A DNA stretch of 64,000 bases, from contig CAZYVI010000011.1 of the NCBI GenBank assembly GCA_964651245.1, positions 62,001 through 126,000 of the forward strand, in the 5' to 3' direction. Positions 7,182-16,110 of this stretch are shown here, piece after piece. The translations under genes and the position numbers were made by a program. The notes beneath the pieces were generated by a model that searched no databases, was not told the origin of the DNA, and was given only the letters and a program-made list of their open reading frames with translations. Within the stretch, counting starts at the first letter, position 1; each line of letters begins with the position of its first letter. Source of the DNA: Avedoeria sp964651245. GTDB lineage: Bacteria; Chloroflexota; Anaerolineae; Epilineales; Epilineaceae.

Positions 7182-10100
7182 ATGAACCCGTCCCACGATC
7201 CCGACGCGATCCGGACCGGCGCCACCGGCCCGGTCGACCCCGCCGACGCCCGGCTCGACGCCTGGCTCGACGACGCCACCGCCGCCGTCGCGGCCGACGA
7301 TCCGGCCGAGGCCGAGGTCGACGCCGCCGTGGCGCGCACGTGGGCCCGCCTCCAGGGCGCCGGCGGCGCGCTCGGCGCGGCCGGCGAGACCGACTACCGC
7401 GCGCTGATCCCGGCCTTCCTGGCCGGCGACCTCCCGCACGCCCAGCGCGTCCTGGTGGCCGACCACATGCGCGAGAACCCGGCCTTCCGGTCCGAGGTCG
7501 AGGCCGCGCGCACCGGCCGCCGGCGGCTCGAGCTGACGGCCGTCGGCGGCGGCGCGGCCGCTCCGGCGCGCCCCGGCCGGCTGACGCGCGGCCGCCTCGG
7601 CGCCGCGGCCGCGACGCTGGCGCTGGCGGCCAGCGTCGGCGCGTTCGTCTTCGCCCGCGACACCCTCCAGCCGAACCGCGTCCTGGCCCACGTGGCCGAC
7701 GTCGACGGCGCGCTCGTCACGCTGGCCGACGCCGATGGCACCCGGCCGCTGGCGGTCGGCGACGGCATCCGGCCGCGCCAGGCGCTGCGGGCGGCCGACG
7801 GCGGCGCCGTCGTCACGCTGGCGGACGGCTCGCGCCTCGAGCTCGACGACCGCACCCAGATCCGGCTCGGCTCGCGCTGGAACGGACTGGCGGTGCGCCT
7901 CGACCGCGGCAACGTGATCGTCGAGGCGTCGGACCAAGGCCGCGGCCGCCTCGTCGTCGACACCGACGACCTCGACATCCGCGTCCAGGGCACGATCTTC
8001 AGCGTCCGCCACGGCACCAAGGGCACGCGCGTCTCGGTCGTCGAGGGCGCGGTCGAGGTGCGCGGTGCGGCGGGCGCGCGCCGGCTGACGGGCGGCCAGC
8101 AGTACGTCTCGAACGCCGCCGTCGGCGCCGTCCCGGTGAACGCCGACTTCAGCTGGAGCCGCGACCCGGCGCGCTACCGGCAGCTCCTGGCCGAGCTGGC
8201 GCAGATCGGCGACGAGCTCGACGCGGCCGTCGACCGCCCCGCGCCGCGGACGGCCTCGGCCCTCGTCGGGCGGCTGCCGGCCGACACCGCGGTCGTCGTG
8301 GCGCTGCCCAACCTCGGCCCGACGCTGGCCGAGCAGTACGCGCTGTTCGAGTCGCGCGTCGCGGCCTACCCGGCCCTGGCCGAGTGGTGGGCGGCGCACA
8401 TGGCCGACCCGGCCGCCAAGGCCCGCCTCGACGCCCTCGTCGAGGCCGTGGCGGCGGTCGGCGACGAGGTCGGCGACGAGGTCGTGCTGAGCGTCGCCTT
8501 CGGCGCCGACGGCGAGCCGGCCGCGCCGGTCGTCCTGGCCACGGTGGCCGACCCGACCGCCTTCCGGACCGCCCTCGAGGCCCGTTTCGCCGACCTGACG
8601 GCCCAGCTCGACGCCGACGACGCCGCCGACGCGCCCACCCTGGCCATCGTGACCGACCGCGCCGCGCTGGCCGCCGCCGCGGCGGCCGAGACGGCGGTCG
8701 ACACGGCCGCCGCCCCGGACGGCGCTGCGGCAGGTGACGCGGCCGCGTCCGGCGCGCCGGACGCTCCCGCCGCGCCGAGCGGCGGCAACGATCGCCTCCA
8801 CGTCTGGATCGGCGACGGCGTCGTCGCGGCCTCGCCGGCCGCGGCCAGCCTGGAGGGCGTCGTGGCTGCCGACGGGCCGGTGGGGGCCGGGTTCCAAGCG
8901 GCCATCGACGGCGCCTACGCCCGCGGCCTCGACGCCCTGGTCGCGGTCGACCTCGAGCGGATCGTCGACACCGCCGGCGAAGCGGCGGCGGCCGACGGCG
9001 AGGGCGACGAGGCCGCGGCCGCGATCGACTTCACCGGCATGGACGGCGCCCGCTACCTCGTCCTGACCCAGGTCGAGCGCGACGGCCGGTCGCAGTTCGA
9101 GGCCGAGGCCACGTTCGACGGCCCGCGCACCGGCGCGGCCGCCTGGCTGGCGGCCCCCGGCCCGATGGGCGCGCTCGACTTCGTCTCGCCCGACGCCTAC
9201 GTGGCGGGCGCGGCCGTCATCGCCGCGCCGGAGCGGATCGTGGCCGAGTTCCTCGGCCTGGCCGAGCGCATGCGCGCAGCCGAGGACGGCGCCGGCGCGC
9301 CGGCGGACGCCGACGCCGCCTTCGCGGCCGAGGTGATGACGAAGCTCGCCGCCGGGCTTGGCGGCGAGGTCGCCTTCGCCGTCGACGGGCCGCTGCTGCC
9401 CAAGCCGGCGTGGAAGATGATCGTCGAGGTCGACGACGCGGCCGTGGTCCAGGCGGCCATGACGGCGGCGGTCGAGGGGCTCAACGCGCGCTTCGCCGAC
9501 GACACGTCGGCCGGCGGGGCGCGCTTGGCGCTCGGCCAGGCCGACAGCGGCGGCCGGACGATCTGGACGCTGACGTTCGAGGGCGGCGACACCAGCGACC
9601 GCCCGGCGATCCACTACCTGTTCACCGACGGCTACCTGGTGGCGGCGGGCGACACGCCGCTGCTCCTCCAGGCGCTCAAGGTTCGCGACAGCGGCGTCCA
9701 CCTGGCCGAGGCGCCGGCGTTCCGCGCCGCGCTGCCGGCCGGCGCCGAGACCGACTTCTCGGCCCTGCTGTGGCAGGACGTCGCGCGCCTCAGCCAGGCC
9801 CTGGCCGGCGCGGCGGGCGCGGCCGGCCCGGACGGCGCGGCCGCCGGCGACGCCGACGCCGCCGCGGCGCTCTCCGACCTGGCCGGCGAGCTGGCGCCGT
9901 CGCTCGTCTACGCCTGGGCCGACGCCGACCGGCTGCGGTTCGCGGCGTCGAGCGACATGGGCCCGCTCGGCCTCGGGCTGCTGCTGCGGCTCTTCGGCGG
10001 CGCCGCCGGCGACGGGCCGGCCGGGCCGGACGGAGCCGGTCCGGGCCACTGGCCCGGCCTGCCGATCGACGTCGACGTCGACGCCGGCGGATCGGCGTGA
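7182..10100 (+). CDS. FecR-domain transmembrane anti-sigma-type protein with large external domain
   Basis: The 972-residue protein follows the ECF sigma gene and is probably its membrane regulator. An N-terminal cytoplasmic region (1-135) contains an anti-sigma-like helix pattern, but the His/Cys zinc ligands of ZAS domains are not visible. A single membrane helix lies at about 138-159. A FecR domain follows (GDGIRPRQALRAADGGAVVTLADGSRLEL ... VQGTIFSVRHG ... VSVVEGAVEV). The remaining 600 or so residues start with LPADTAVVVALPNLGPTLAEQ and resemble DUF3352-type exported domains; that part is my weakest call. ATG 7182 is chosen over 7161 because AAGGAG stands 8-9 nt before it. The 3' end overlaps the next ATPase gene by 4 bp, which links signal sensing directly to the ABC modules. 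Confidence 0.8.
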   Translation: MNPSHDPDAIRTGATGPVDPADARLDAWLDDATAAVAADDPAEAEVDAAVARTWARLQGAGGALGAAGETDYRALIPAFLAGDLPHAQRVLVADHMRENPAFRSEVEAARTGRRRLELTAVGGGAAAPARPGRLTRGRLGAAAATLALAASVGAFVFARDTLQPNRVLAHVADVDGALVTLADADGTRPLAVGDGIRPRQALRAADGGAVVTLADGSRLELDDRTQIRLGSRWNGLAVRLDRGNVIVEASDQGRGRLVVDTDDLDIRVQGTIFSVRHGTKGTRVSVVEGAVEVRGAAGARRLTGGQQYVSNAAVGAVPVNADFSWSRDPARYRQLLAELAQIGDELDAAVDRPAPRTASALVGRLPADTAVVVALPNLGPTLAEQYALFESRVAAYPALAEWWAAHMADPAAKARLDALVEAVAAVGDEVGDEVVLSVAFGADGEPAAPVVLATVADPTAFRTALEARFADLTAQLDADDAADAPTLAIVTDRAALAAAAAAETAVDTAAAPDGAAAGDAAASGAPDAPAAPSGGNDRLHVWIGDGVVAASPAAASLEGVVAADGPVGAGFQAAIDGAYARGLDALVAVDLERIVDTAGEAAAADGEGDEAAAAIDFTGMDGARYLVLTQVERDGRSQFEAEATFDGPRTGAAAWLAAPGPMGALDFVSPDAYVAGAAVIAAPERIVAEFLGLAERMRAAEDGAGAPADADAAFAAEVMTKLAAGLGGEVAFAVDGPLLPKPAWKMIVEVDDAAVVQAAMTAAVEGLNARFADDTSAGGARLALGQADSGGRTIWTLTFEGGDTSDRPAIHYLFTDGYLVAAGDTPLLLQALKVRDSGVHLAEAPAFRAALPAGAETDFSALLWQDVARLSQALAGAAGAAGPDGAAAGDADAAAALSDLAGELAPSLVYAWADADRLRFAASSDMGPLGLGLLLRLFGGAAGDGPAGPDGAGPGHWPGLPIDVDVDAGGSA

Positions 10101-11089
10101 CAGCGGTCATCGCGCTGGAGGGATTGGGCGTCCGCCTCGGCGGGCGCCCGATCCTTCGCGACCTGACGGTGCGGCTCGAGGGCCGCGCCGTCGGCTTGCT
10201 GGGCCCGAACGGCGCCGGCAAGACGACGCTGGTCCACACGCTGCTCGGCTTCCACCCGCCGTCGGAGGGCACCGCCCGCGTCCTGGGCCACGACGTCCGC
10301 GACCGGCGCGGCCTCCGGGCGATCCGGGCCGCGGTGGGCTACATGCCCGAGCGCGACAGCTTTCTGGGCGACGTCTCGGCGATCCGCCAGGTGCGGCTGT
10401 TCGCCGAGCTGTCGGGCCTGCCGCCCAAGGCGGCCCTCGAGCGAGCCCACGAGGCGCTCATCGCCGTCGGCCTGGGCGAGGCGCGCTACCGCGAGGTCCG
10501 GACCTACAGCTTGGGCATGAAGCAGCGCGTCAAGCTGGCCCAGGCGATCGCCCACGGGCCGCAGGTCCTGTTCCTCGACGAGCCGACGAACGGGCTCGAC
10601 CCAGCCGGACGGTCACGGATGCTCAAGCTGATCGCCGACATCCGCGACAGCGGGGTCACGGTCGTGCTGTCGAGCCACCTGCTGCCCGACGTCGAGCAGG
10701 TCTGCGACGAGGTGCTGGTGCTCAAAGACGGCGTGGTGGCGCTGCAGGCCGACCTGGCGGCGCAGCGCCGGTCCGACCAGCGCTTCCTCGACGTCGAGGT
10801 CCGCGGCGAACGCAGCGGCCTGGCGGAAGCGCTGCAGGCGGCCGGCTGCGAGGTGGCGGTGCACGGGCGGTGGCGCCTCAAGGTCGTTCTGCCGGCCGCG
10901 TGGGGCATGCGCGACGTCTACGCCGCCGCGAGCGACGCCGGCGCTCAAGTGCGCCGCCTCACGTACCGGCGGCATTCGCTCGAGGATCTCTTCCTGCACG
11001 CCATGGGCCTGCCGACGGCGTTCGCGCCCGACGCGGCCGACCCGCGGCACGACGAAGTGGCGGAGGTGGCCGATGTCGGCGCTGGCTAG
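10097..11089 (+). CDS. ABC transporter ATP-binding protein (module 1)
   Basis: The 330-residue protein is an ABC ATPase of the NatA/CcmA-like class that serves ABC-2 type exporters. It has Walker A G-P-N-G-A-G-K-T-T, a Q-loop region, the signature YSLGMKQRVKLAQA, Walker B QVLFLDEPTNGLD and the H-loop SSHLLPDVE. About 90 extra C-terminal residues are typical of this class. It starts at GTG 10097 in a GTGA overlap with the FecR gene. It overlaps by 17 bp with the permease that follows, which is its likely partner. The cargo is unknown; export or cell-envelope resistance is the usual role of such pairs. Confidence 0.93.
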   Translation: MTAVIALEGLGVRLGGRPILRDLTVRLEGRAVGLLGPNGAGKTTLVHTLLGFHPPSEGTARVLGHDVRDRRGLRAIRAAVGYMPERDSFLGDVSAIRQVRLFAELSGLPPKAALERAHEALIAVGLGEARYREVRTYSLGMKQRVKLAQAIAHGPQVLFLDEPTNGLDPAGRSRMLKLIADIRDSGVTVVLSSHLLPDVEQVCDEVLVLKDGVVALQADLAAQRRSDQRFLDVEVRGERSGLAEALQAAGCEVAVHGRWRLKVVLPAAWGMRDVYAAASDAGAQVRRLTYRRHSLEDLFLHAMGLPTAFAPDAADPRHDEVAEVADVGAG

Positions 11090-11957
11090 CCGCGCCTTCC
11101 AGCCGTACGACGGCGAGCGGACGCGCGGCAGCGGTCCGTTCTGGGTCATCCCGCGCTATGGCTACCGCGAGCTGTTCCGGTCGCGCGTCACCCTCATGGT
11201 GTTCGTGGCCGGCTTCTTCTTCCCGGTCCTGTTCCTGGCGGTGATCTACGCCCGCCAGAACGCCCAGGTGCTGGCCATCGTCGGCCAGGCGGCGATCGAC
11301 GACTTCAAGATCGAAAACGGCGCCTACATCGCCTTCGCCTACGCCCAGTCGTGGATCGCGTTCTTCCTGGCGCTGTGGGCCGGGCCGCCGCTGCTGGGGC
11401 GCGACCTGGCGAACAACGGCCTGCCGCTCTACCTGAGCCGGCCGCTGAGCCCCACGGCCTACATCGGCGGCAAACTGCTGGTCCTGCTCGGGCCGCTGTC
11501 GATCGTGACCTGGGTCGTCGGGCTCGTCGTGCTGCTGTTCCAGGCGTCGTTCGAGCCGCTGGCGTGGCTGCTGTCGCACGGCCGGCTGGCGCTGGGCATC
11601 GTGGTGGGCTCGTGGGTGGCGATCGTTCTCTACAGCCTGGTGGCACTGGCGCTCTCGGCCGTGCTGCGGCGGCGCTGGATGGCGCGCGGCGCGATGCTCG
11701 GCGCGCTGTTCATCCTGCGCGGGGTCGCGGAGGTGATCAACGCCCTGTTCCAAACCGAGTGGGGCAGCCTGATCTCGCCGACCCAGGTCCAGATGACGAT
11801 CCTGGCCGGCCTGTTCGGCGACGACCCGTTCTTCGGCCCGCTGAACCTGCGGCCCGACGTGCCGACGTGGTCGGCGTGGCTGACGTTCGGCCTGCTGTGC
11901 GCCGGCTGCCTGGCCATCCTGTACCACCGGGTGCGCGCCTACGAGGTGGTCCGATGA
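11073..11957 (+). CDS. ABC-2 type permease (module 1)
   Basis: The 294-residue integral membrane protein has six or so hydrophobic segments (for example FVAGFFFPVLFLAVIYA, WIAFFLALWAGPPLLG, GPLSIVTWVVGLVVLLF) and the ABC-2 family hallmark G-R-D-L-A-N-N-G-L-P-L-Y-L-S-R-P-L-S, where the permease contacts the ATPase. It lies between the two ATPase genes, overlapping the first by 17 bp and the second by 4 bp. It should form the membrane part of exporter module 1. Confidence 0.87.
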   Translation: MSALASRAFQPYDGERTRGSGPFWVIPRYGYRELFRSRVTLMVFVAGFFFPVLFLAVIYARQNAQVLAIVGQAAIDDFKIENGAYIAFAYAQSWIAFFLALWAGPPLLGRDLANNGLPLYLSRPLSPTAYIGGKLLVLLGPLSIVTWVVGLVVLLFQASFEPLAWLLSHGRLALGIVVGSWVAIVLYSLVALALSAVLRRRWMARGAMLGALFILRGVAEVINALFQTEWGSLISPTQVQMTILAGLFGDDPFFGPLNLRPDVPTWSAWLTFGLLCAGCLAILYHRVRAYEVVR

Positions 11958-12922
11958 GCGCCCCCGACGGCCGCGCCGCCGACGACACGATCGTCTTCCG
12001 CGACGTCTCGAAGTTCTACGGCGAGATCCTGGGCGTCAACCGCGTCAACCTGGTGATCCGCCCGGGCATCACCAGCCTGGTCGGTCCCAACGGCTCGGGC
12101 AAGACGACGCTGATGAACCTGGTCTGCGGCCTGCTGCGCCCGTCGCGCGGCACGATCACCGTCCTCGGCGCGCCGGTCGAGGACGCCGAGGCGATCGGCC
12201 GCCGGGTGGGCTACTGTTCGCAGGTCGACAGCTTCCCGGCCGGCATGACCGGCTACGACTTCGTCTACGGCTTCCTGCGCGTCGGCGGCGCGCCGGCCGC
12301 CGAAGCCGAGGCCCGCGCCTGGGGCGCCATCGAGCGCGTCGACCTCGTCGACGCCGCCCGGCGCAAGGTGGCCGGCTACTCCAAGGGGATGCGCCAGCGG
12401 ATCAAGCTGGCGCTGGCGATCAGCCACGGCCCGCGGGTCCTGGTCCTCGACGAGCCGATGAACGGCCTCGACCCGATGGCGCGGGCGGAGATGGCGGCCC
12501 TGTTCCAGGCGCTGGCGGCCGAGGGCCACTTCGTGATCGTCTCGAGCCACATCCTGCACGAGGTCGACACGCTGTCCGACGCCGTCGTCGTCATCAACCA
12601 CGGCTACGTCCTGGCCGAGGGCGGCATCCCGGCCGTCCGCGACGCCATGGACGCCGAGCACCCGATCGGCATCCGGATCGTGTGCGACAAGCCGAGCCAG
12701 CTGGCGCGGGCGGTGTTCGCGCACGACCACGTCCTCGAGGCGCGGCTGCACGACGACGGCCGCGGGCTCTTGGTGCGCACCCGCGACGCCGACGGCTTCT
12801 TCACCGCCCTGGGGCACATCGCCCTCGCCGGCGACGTCGTCATCGACTCTGTGACGCCCGCGGACGACGACGTCGAGGCGGTCTACCACTACCTCATCGG
12901 CAGCAGCGGGGAGATGACATGA
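11954..12922 (+). CDS. ABC transporter ATP-binding protein (module 2)
   Basis: The 322-residue ABC ATPase has Walker A G-P-N-G-S-G-K-T-T, signature YSKGMRQRIKLALA, Walker B RVLVLDEPMNGLD and H-loop SSHILHEVD. It is homologous to, but clearly different from, the module 1 ATPase (for example DEPMNGLD instead of DEPTNGLD). The start ATG 11954 lies in an ATGA overlap with the upstream permease stop, and its own stop overlaps the next permease start in the same way. The complete run is therefore translationally coupled. Confidence 0.93.
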   Translation: MSAPDGRAADDTIVFRDVSKFYGEILGVNRVNLVIRPGITSLVGPNGSGKTTLMNLVCGLLRPSRGTITVLGAPVEDAEAIGRRVGYCSQVDSFPAGMTGYDFVYGFLRVGGAPAAEAEARAWGAIERVDLVDAARRKVAGYSKGMRQRIKLALAISHGPRVLVLDEPMNGLDPMARAEMAALFQALAAEGHFVIVSSHILHEVDTLSDAVVVINHGYVLAEGGIPAVRDAMDAEHPIGIRIVCDKPSQLARAVFAHDHVLEARLHDDGRGLLVRTRDADGFFTALGHIALAGDVVIDSVTPADDDVEAVYHYLIGSSGEMT

Positions 12923-13800
12923 GCGAGGCACACGCGGTGGCCGCGTCGCACCCGCCGGCCGGCGCCGGCGGGCCGGCGCTGTGGGGGCGCCAGGTCGGCG
13001 GCATCGTCCGGCTCGAGCTACGCAAGGTGCTGCTGAGCCGGCGCGCCCTGATCGGCTGGGGCCTGGCGGCGGCGCCGGCGGCGCTGCTGGTGGCGCGGAT
13101 GGCGGCGCTGCTGCTCCTGGGCGGCACCGGCTTCGACCGCGAGCTGCCGACGCTGCTCCAGGAAGAGCAGGTCTACGCCATGGTCTACCAGACCCTGATC
13201 CTGCGGCTCTGCGTCTTCTTCGGCTGCGCCACGATCTTCCTGGGCCTGATCCGCGGCGAGGTGAACGACCGCGCGCTGCACTACTACCTCCTGGCGCCGC
13301 TGCGGCGCGAGGTGCTGGTGGCCGGCAAGTTCGCCGGCGGGCTGGTCGGCGCCGGCGCGCTGTTCGGCTTCGCGACGCTGGCCTCGCGGCTGCCGATGTT
13401 GGCCTTCGCCCCGTCCGGCGCGCTGCCGGCCATGGCGGGGGCGCCGTGGCTGCCGAACACGCTGCAGTACCTCGGGATCACCGCGCTGGCGTGCGTGGGC
13501 TACGGCGCGCTCTTCCTCGCCATCGGCGTCTCGCGCGTCAACCCCATCATCCCGACGCTGGTGCTGTTCGGCATCGAGTCGATCCACATCTTCCTGCCGG
13601 CGCCGCTCAAGCCGTTCAGCGTGATCTACTACTTGACCTCGCTCTGTCCCGTCCCGCTGGCGCTCGGCCCGATCGCCATCGTGGCCACGCCGGTCGCGGC
13701 GCCGCTGGCCATCCTGGGACTGGCGGCCCTGGCGGCGGCGATGCTGACGCTGGCGATGCGCCGGGCGCGCGACCTCGAGATCGACTACGCCGACGGCTAG
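12919..13800 (+). CDS. ABC-2 type permease (module 2)
   Basis: The 293-residue membrane protein has a soluble N-terminus of about 25 residues. The first membrane segment is at about 40-60 (RALIGWGLAAAPAALLVA), and later segments include ALACVGYGALFLAIGVS and GPIAIVATPVAAPLAILGLAALAAAML. The sequence LGLIRGEVNDRALHYYLLAPLRREVLVAGKF corresponds to the ABC-2 coupling region. It is the last gene of the sigma/FecR/ABC run; a gap of 170 bp separates it from the protease gene. Together with the ATPase at 11954 it should form exporter module 2. Confidence 0.87.
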   Translation: MSEAHAVAASHPPAGAGGPALWGRQVGGIVRLELRKVLLSRRALIGWGLAAAPAALLVARMAALLLLGGTGFDRELPTLLQEEQVYAMVYQTLILRLCVFFGCATIFLGLIRGEVNDRALHYYLLAPLRREVLVAGKFAGGLVGAGALFGFATLASRLPMLAFAPSGALPAMAGAPWLPNTLQYLGITALACVGYGALFLAIGVSRVNPIIPTLVLFGIESIHIFLPAPLKPFSVIYYLTSLCPVPLALGPIAIVATPVAAPLAILGLAALAAAMLTLAMRRARDLEIDYADG

Positions 13801-13970
13801 CGCCGCCGCGGCCCGATTGCCATTGCGCGCCGACCGGTGGCACCATTGCCCGACCCCACAGCCCCAACCCAGCCGCGCCGCCCGCCGGGCGGTCGCGGTC
13901 GCCCCGACGAGCGAGCGCCAGGCGCCCGCTGCCCGTTGCCGCCCCTACGGCGCAGGAGGAAGTTCGCACG

Positions 13971-15929
13971 ATGTCGACGTCGACGATCGCCCGCGCGGCG
14001 CTGCCGCGGATCAGCGCCATCGCGCTGCTGCTCGCCACAGCGGCCTGCGGCAGCTTCAGCACCGCCCGCCTCGACGACCTCCGGCTGTCCAAGGACAAGG
14101 ACGGCGACGAGGAGACGACGGTCTTCGCTCCCGACGACGTGTTCTACGTCATCGGCGAGCTCTCCAACGCGCCCGACGACACCGAGGTCAAGGCCGAGTG
14201 GATCGCCGTCGACGCCGAGGGCCAGGACGAGGACACCGAGATCGACACCGTCGATCGCGAGTTCGGCAGCGGCGAGATCACGTTCAAGCTGACGAACGAC
14301 CAGGACTGGCCGGTCGGCGACTACGAGGTGAAGATCTACCTCAACGACGAGCTCGAGAAGACGCTCGAGTTCGAGGTCACCGACGACGGCGAGGACGCCG
14401 CGTCGCGCGACGACGACGAGGACGACGACGCGGCGAGCGACGACGACGGCGACACGGCGGCGCTCGCGGGCGACGTGGTCGACAACCTCGACGACGTCAA
14501 GGCCGCCACGATCCGCATCGTCTCCAAGGGCAGCTTCGTCGATCCCGAGGTCGGCGAGCAGCTGAACGCGGCCGGCTCCGGGTCGGGCTTCATCATCGAC
14601 CCCGACGGCATCGCCGTCACGAACAACCACGTGGTGACCGGCGCGGCGATCATCGAGGTCTACGTCGGCGGCGACGACGAGAAGCGCAGCGCGCGGGTCC
14701 TGGGCGTCTCGGAGTGCTCCGACCTCGCGGTCATCGACATCGAGGGCGACGACTATCCCTACCTGGAGTGGCGCGACGGCACGCCCAAGGTGGGCCTCGA
14801 CGTCTACGCCGCCGGCTATCCGCTGGGCGACCCGGAGTACACGCTCAAGCGCGGCATCATCTCCAAGGCCCGCGCCGACGGCGAGACGAGCTGGGCGTCG
14901 GTGCCGCACGTCATCGAGCACGACGCGCAGATCAACCCCGGCAGCTCCGGCGGCCCGCTCGTCGACGAGGACGGGCGCGTCGTCGGCGTGAACTACGCCA
15001 CGAACGACGAGACCGAGCAGCACTTCGCCATCGCCGAGGACGAGGCGCTCGACGTCATCGAGCGGCTGCGCGAAGGCGACGACGTCGACGCCATCGGCAT
15101 CAACGGCCAGGCGGTGACCGACGGTGAGCGGATCGCCGGCATCTGGGTGGCGTCGGTGAAGTCGGGCTCGCCGGCCGACGAGGCCGGGATCCGCGGCGGC
15201 GACATCGTCACCCGCCTCGAGGGCCTCGTCCTGGGCACCGACGGGACGATGAAGGACTACTGCGAGGTCCTGCGCGGCCACGACGCCAGCGACAAGCTGC
15301 GCGTCGAGGTCCTGCGCTTCGCCGACGAGAAGGTCTACGAGGGCCAGCTCAACGGCAACCGCCTCGAGGAGACGTTCTCGTTCGCCCAGGCCCTCGAGCC
15401 GGAGATCGAGGCCGCCACCGGCAACGACGACACCTCGGACTACGACGGCTACGACACCGTCAAGGACGATTCCGAGGCGATCGCGATGAACATCCCGACC
15501 GACTGGGACGACGTCGACGGCTCGGCGTGGGTCTACCAGGACGAGACGATCGGCGCCTCGATCACCGCCGCCGCCGACCGCGACGCGTTCATCAACGGCT
15601 ACAGCGAACCCGGCGTCTTCTTCGGCGCCTCGCGCAGCCTGGCCGAGCGCTACGACCCCGAGGCGCTGCTCGACGCGCTCCAGCCCGACATGGGCGTCGA
15701 CGCCTGCACCTCGAAGGGCCGCGAGACCTACAGCGACCCGTACTACACCGGCGTCTACGAGACCTTCGAGGACTGCGGCGACGACGACGCCGTCATCGTC
15801 ACCGTCGCCGCCCAGCCCGAGGACAAGAGCTACGACCTGTTCGTCTTGGTCCAGGTCGTCGGCGACCGCGATCTCAAGGCGCTGGACACGATCATCGACA
15901 GCTTCCAGGTGATCGGCGATCTGCCGTAG
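13971..15929 (+). CDS. DegP/HtrA-like trypsin-fold protease, predicted lipoprotein with PDZ domain
   Basis: The 652-residue protein has a lipoprotein signal with lipobox A-T-A-A-C26. A small beta-rich domain (about 40-125) and a very Asp/Glu-rich linker (about 130-160) precede the trypsin-like protease domain. The triad is His220 (TNNHVV), Asp251 (CSDLAVIDI) and Ser326 (NPGSSGGPL). A PDZ domain follows (SVKSGSPADEAGIRGGDIVTRLEG, about 400-450). The C-terminal 180 residues are an acidic domain I do not recognise. GCAGGAGGA at 13952-13960 fixes the ATG at 13971. It should act outside the membrane in protein quality control. The acidic composition is unlike the neighbouring proteins and suggests cation binding or an exposed surface location (inference). 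Confidence 0.9.
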   Translation: MSTSTIARAALPRISAIALLLATAACGSFSTARLDDLRLSKDKDGDEETTVFAPDDVFYVIGELSNAPDDTEVKAEWIAVDAEGQDEDTEIDTVDREFGSGEITFKLTNDQDWPVGDYEVKIYLNDELEKTLEFEVTDDGEDAASRDDDEDDDAASDDDGDTAALAGDVVDNLDDVKAATIRIVSKGSFVDPEVGEQLNAAGSGSGFIIDPDGIAVTNNHVVTGAAIIEVYVGGDDEKRSARVLGVSECSDLAVIDIEGDDYPYLEWRDGTPKVGLDVYAAGYPLGDPEYTLKRGIISKARADGETSWASVPHVIEHDAQINPGSSGGPLVDEDGRVVGVNYATNDETEQHFAIAEDEALDVIERLREGDDVDAIGINGQAVTDGERIAGIWVASVKSGSPADEAGIRGGDIVTRLEGLVLGTDGTMKDYCEVLRGHDASDKLRVEVLRFADEKVYEGQLNGNRLEETFSFAQALEPEIEAATGNDDTSDYDGYDTVKDDSEAIAMNIPTDWDDVDGSAWVYQDETIGASITAAADRDAFINGYSEPGVFFGASRSLAERYDPEALLDALQPDMGVDACTSKGRETYSDPYYTGVYETFEDCGDDDAVIVTVAAQPEDKSYDLFVLVQVVGDRDLKALDTIIDSFQVIGDLP

Positions 15930-15960
15930 CGGGTCGCGGACGGCGATCGGGACCGACGCG

Positions 15961-15985
15961 GGGGGTGGCCGAGAGGCCATCCCCC
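15961..15985 (+). terminator. Terminator-like hairpin after the HtrA-like gene
   Basis: GGGGGTGGCC pairs with GGCCATCCCCC (one bulged A) around the loop GAGA, 31 bp past the stop codon, followed by GTTTG. Confidence 0.55.
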
Positions 15986-16000
15986 GTTTGCGTGCGGGGG

Positions 16001-16110
16001 GGGGCACGGGTGGGGACGGGGGGGAGGACGGGTTGGGGGGAGGGGCACGGGTGGGGCCGTGGGAGGAGGACGGGTTGGGGGGGAGGGGCACGGGTGGGGC
16101 CGTGCCCCTA
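16001..16110 (-). repeat. Stop-codon-linked repeat element, copy 1, with G-rich tandem repeats
   Basis: Read on the minus strand, the element starts with CCGTAG, whose TAG is the stop codon of the AlkP-like gene. A hairpin follows (GGGGCAC ... GTGCCCC, 16108 down to 16085), then a C-rich tandem repeat of 41-43 bp. On the plus strand the repeat unit GGGGCACGGGTGGGG begins at 16001, 16042 and 16085. Copies with the same architecture are found at 28289 and 32986. See findings. Confidence 0.75.

Noticed and set aside
7104..10049. 981-codon minus-strand frame
   Set aside because: It mirrors the FecR gene; Arg/Gly/Ala/Val-rich translation, no motif. A GC-codon shadow.
13921..13950. CCGTAGGGGCGG (minus strand) before the HtrA gene as another copy of the stop-linked repeat
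   Set aside because: The core CCGTAGGGGC is shared, but the hairpin and the C-rich repeats are missing and no gene ends there.
13797..16091. 764-codon minus-strand frame
   Set aside because: Antisense shadow of the HtrA-like gene; Val/Asp/Leu-rich with no domain.
16001..16107. G-rich tandem repeats as a CRISPR array
   Set aside because: There are only three units of 41-43 bp with no unique spacers, and no cas genes; it is a simple tandem repeat.
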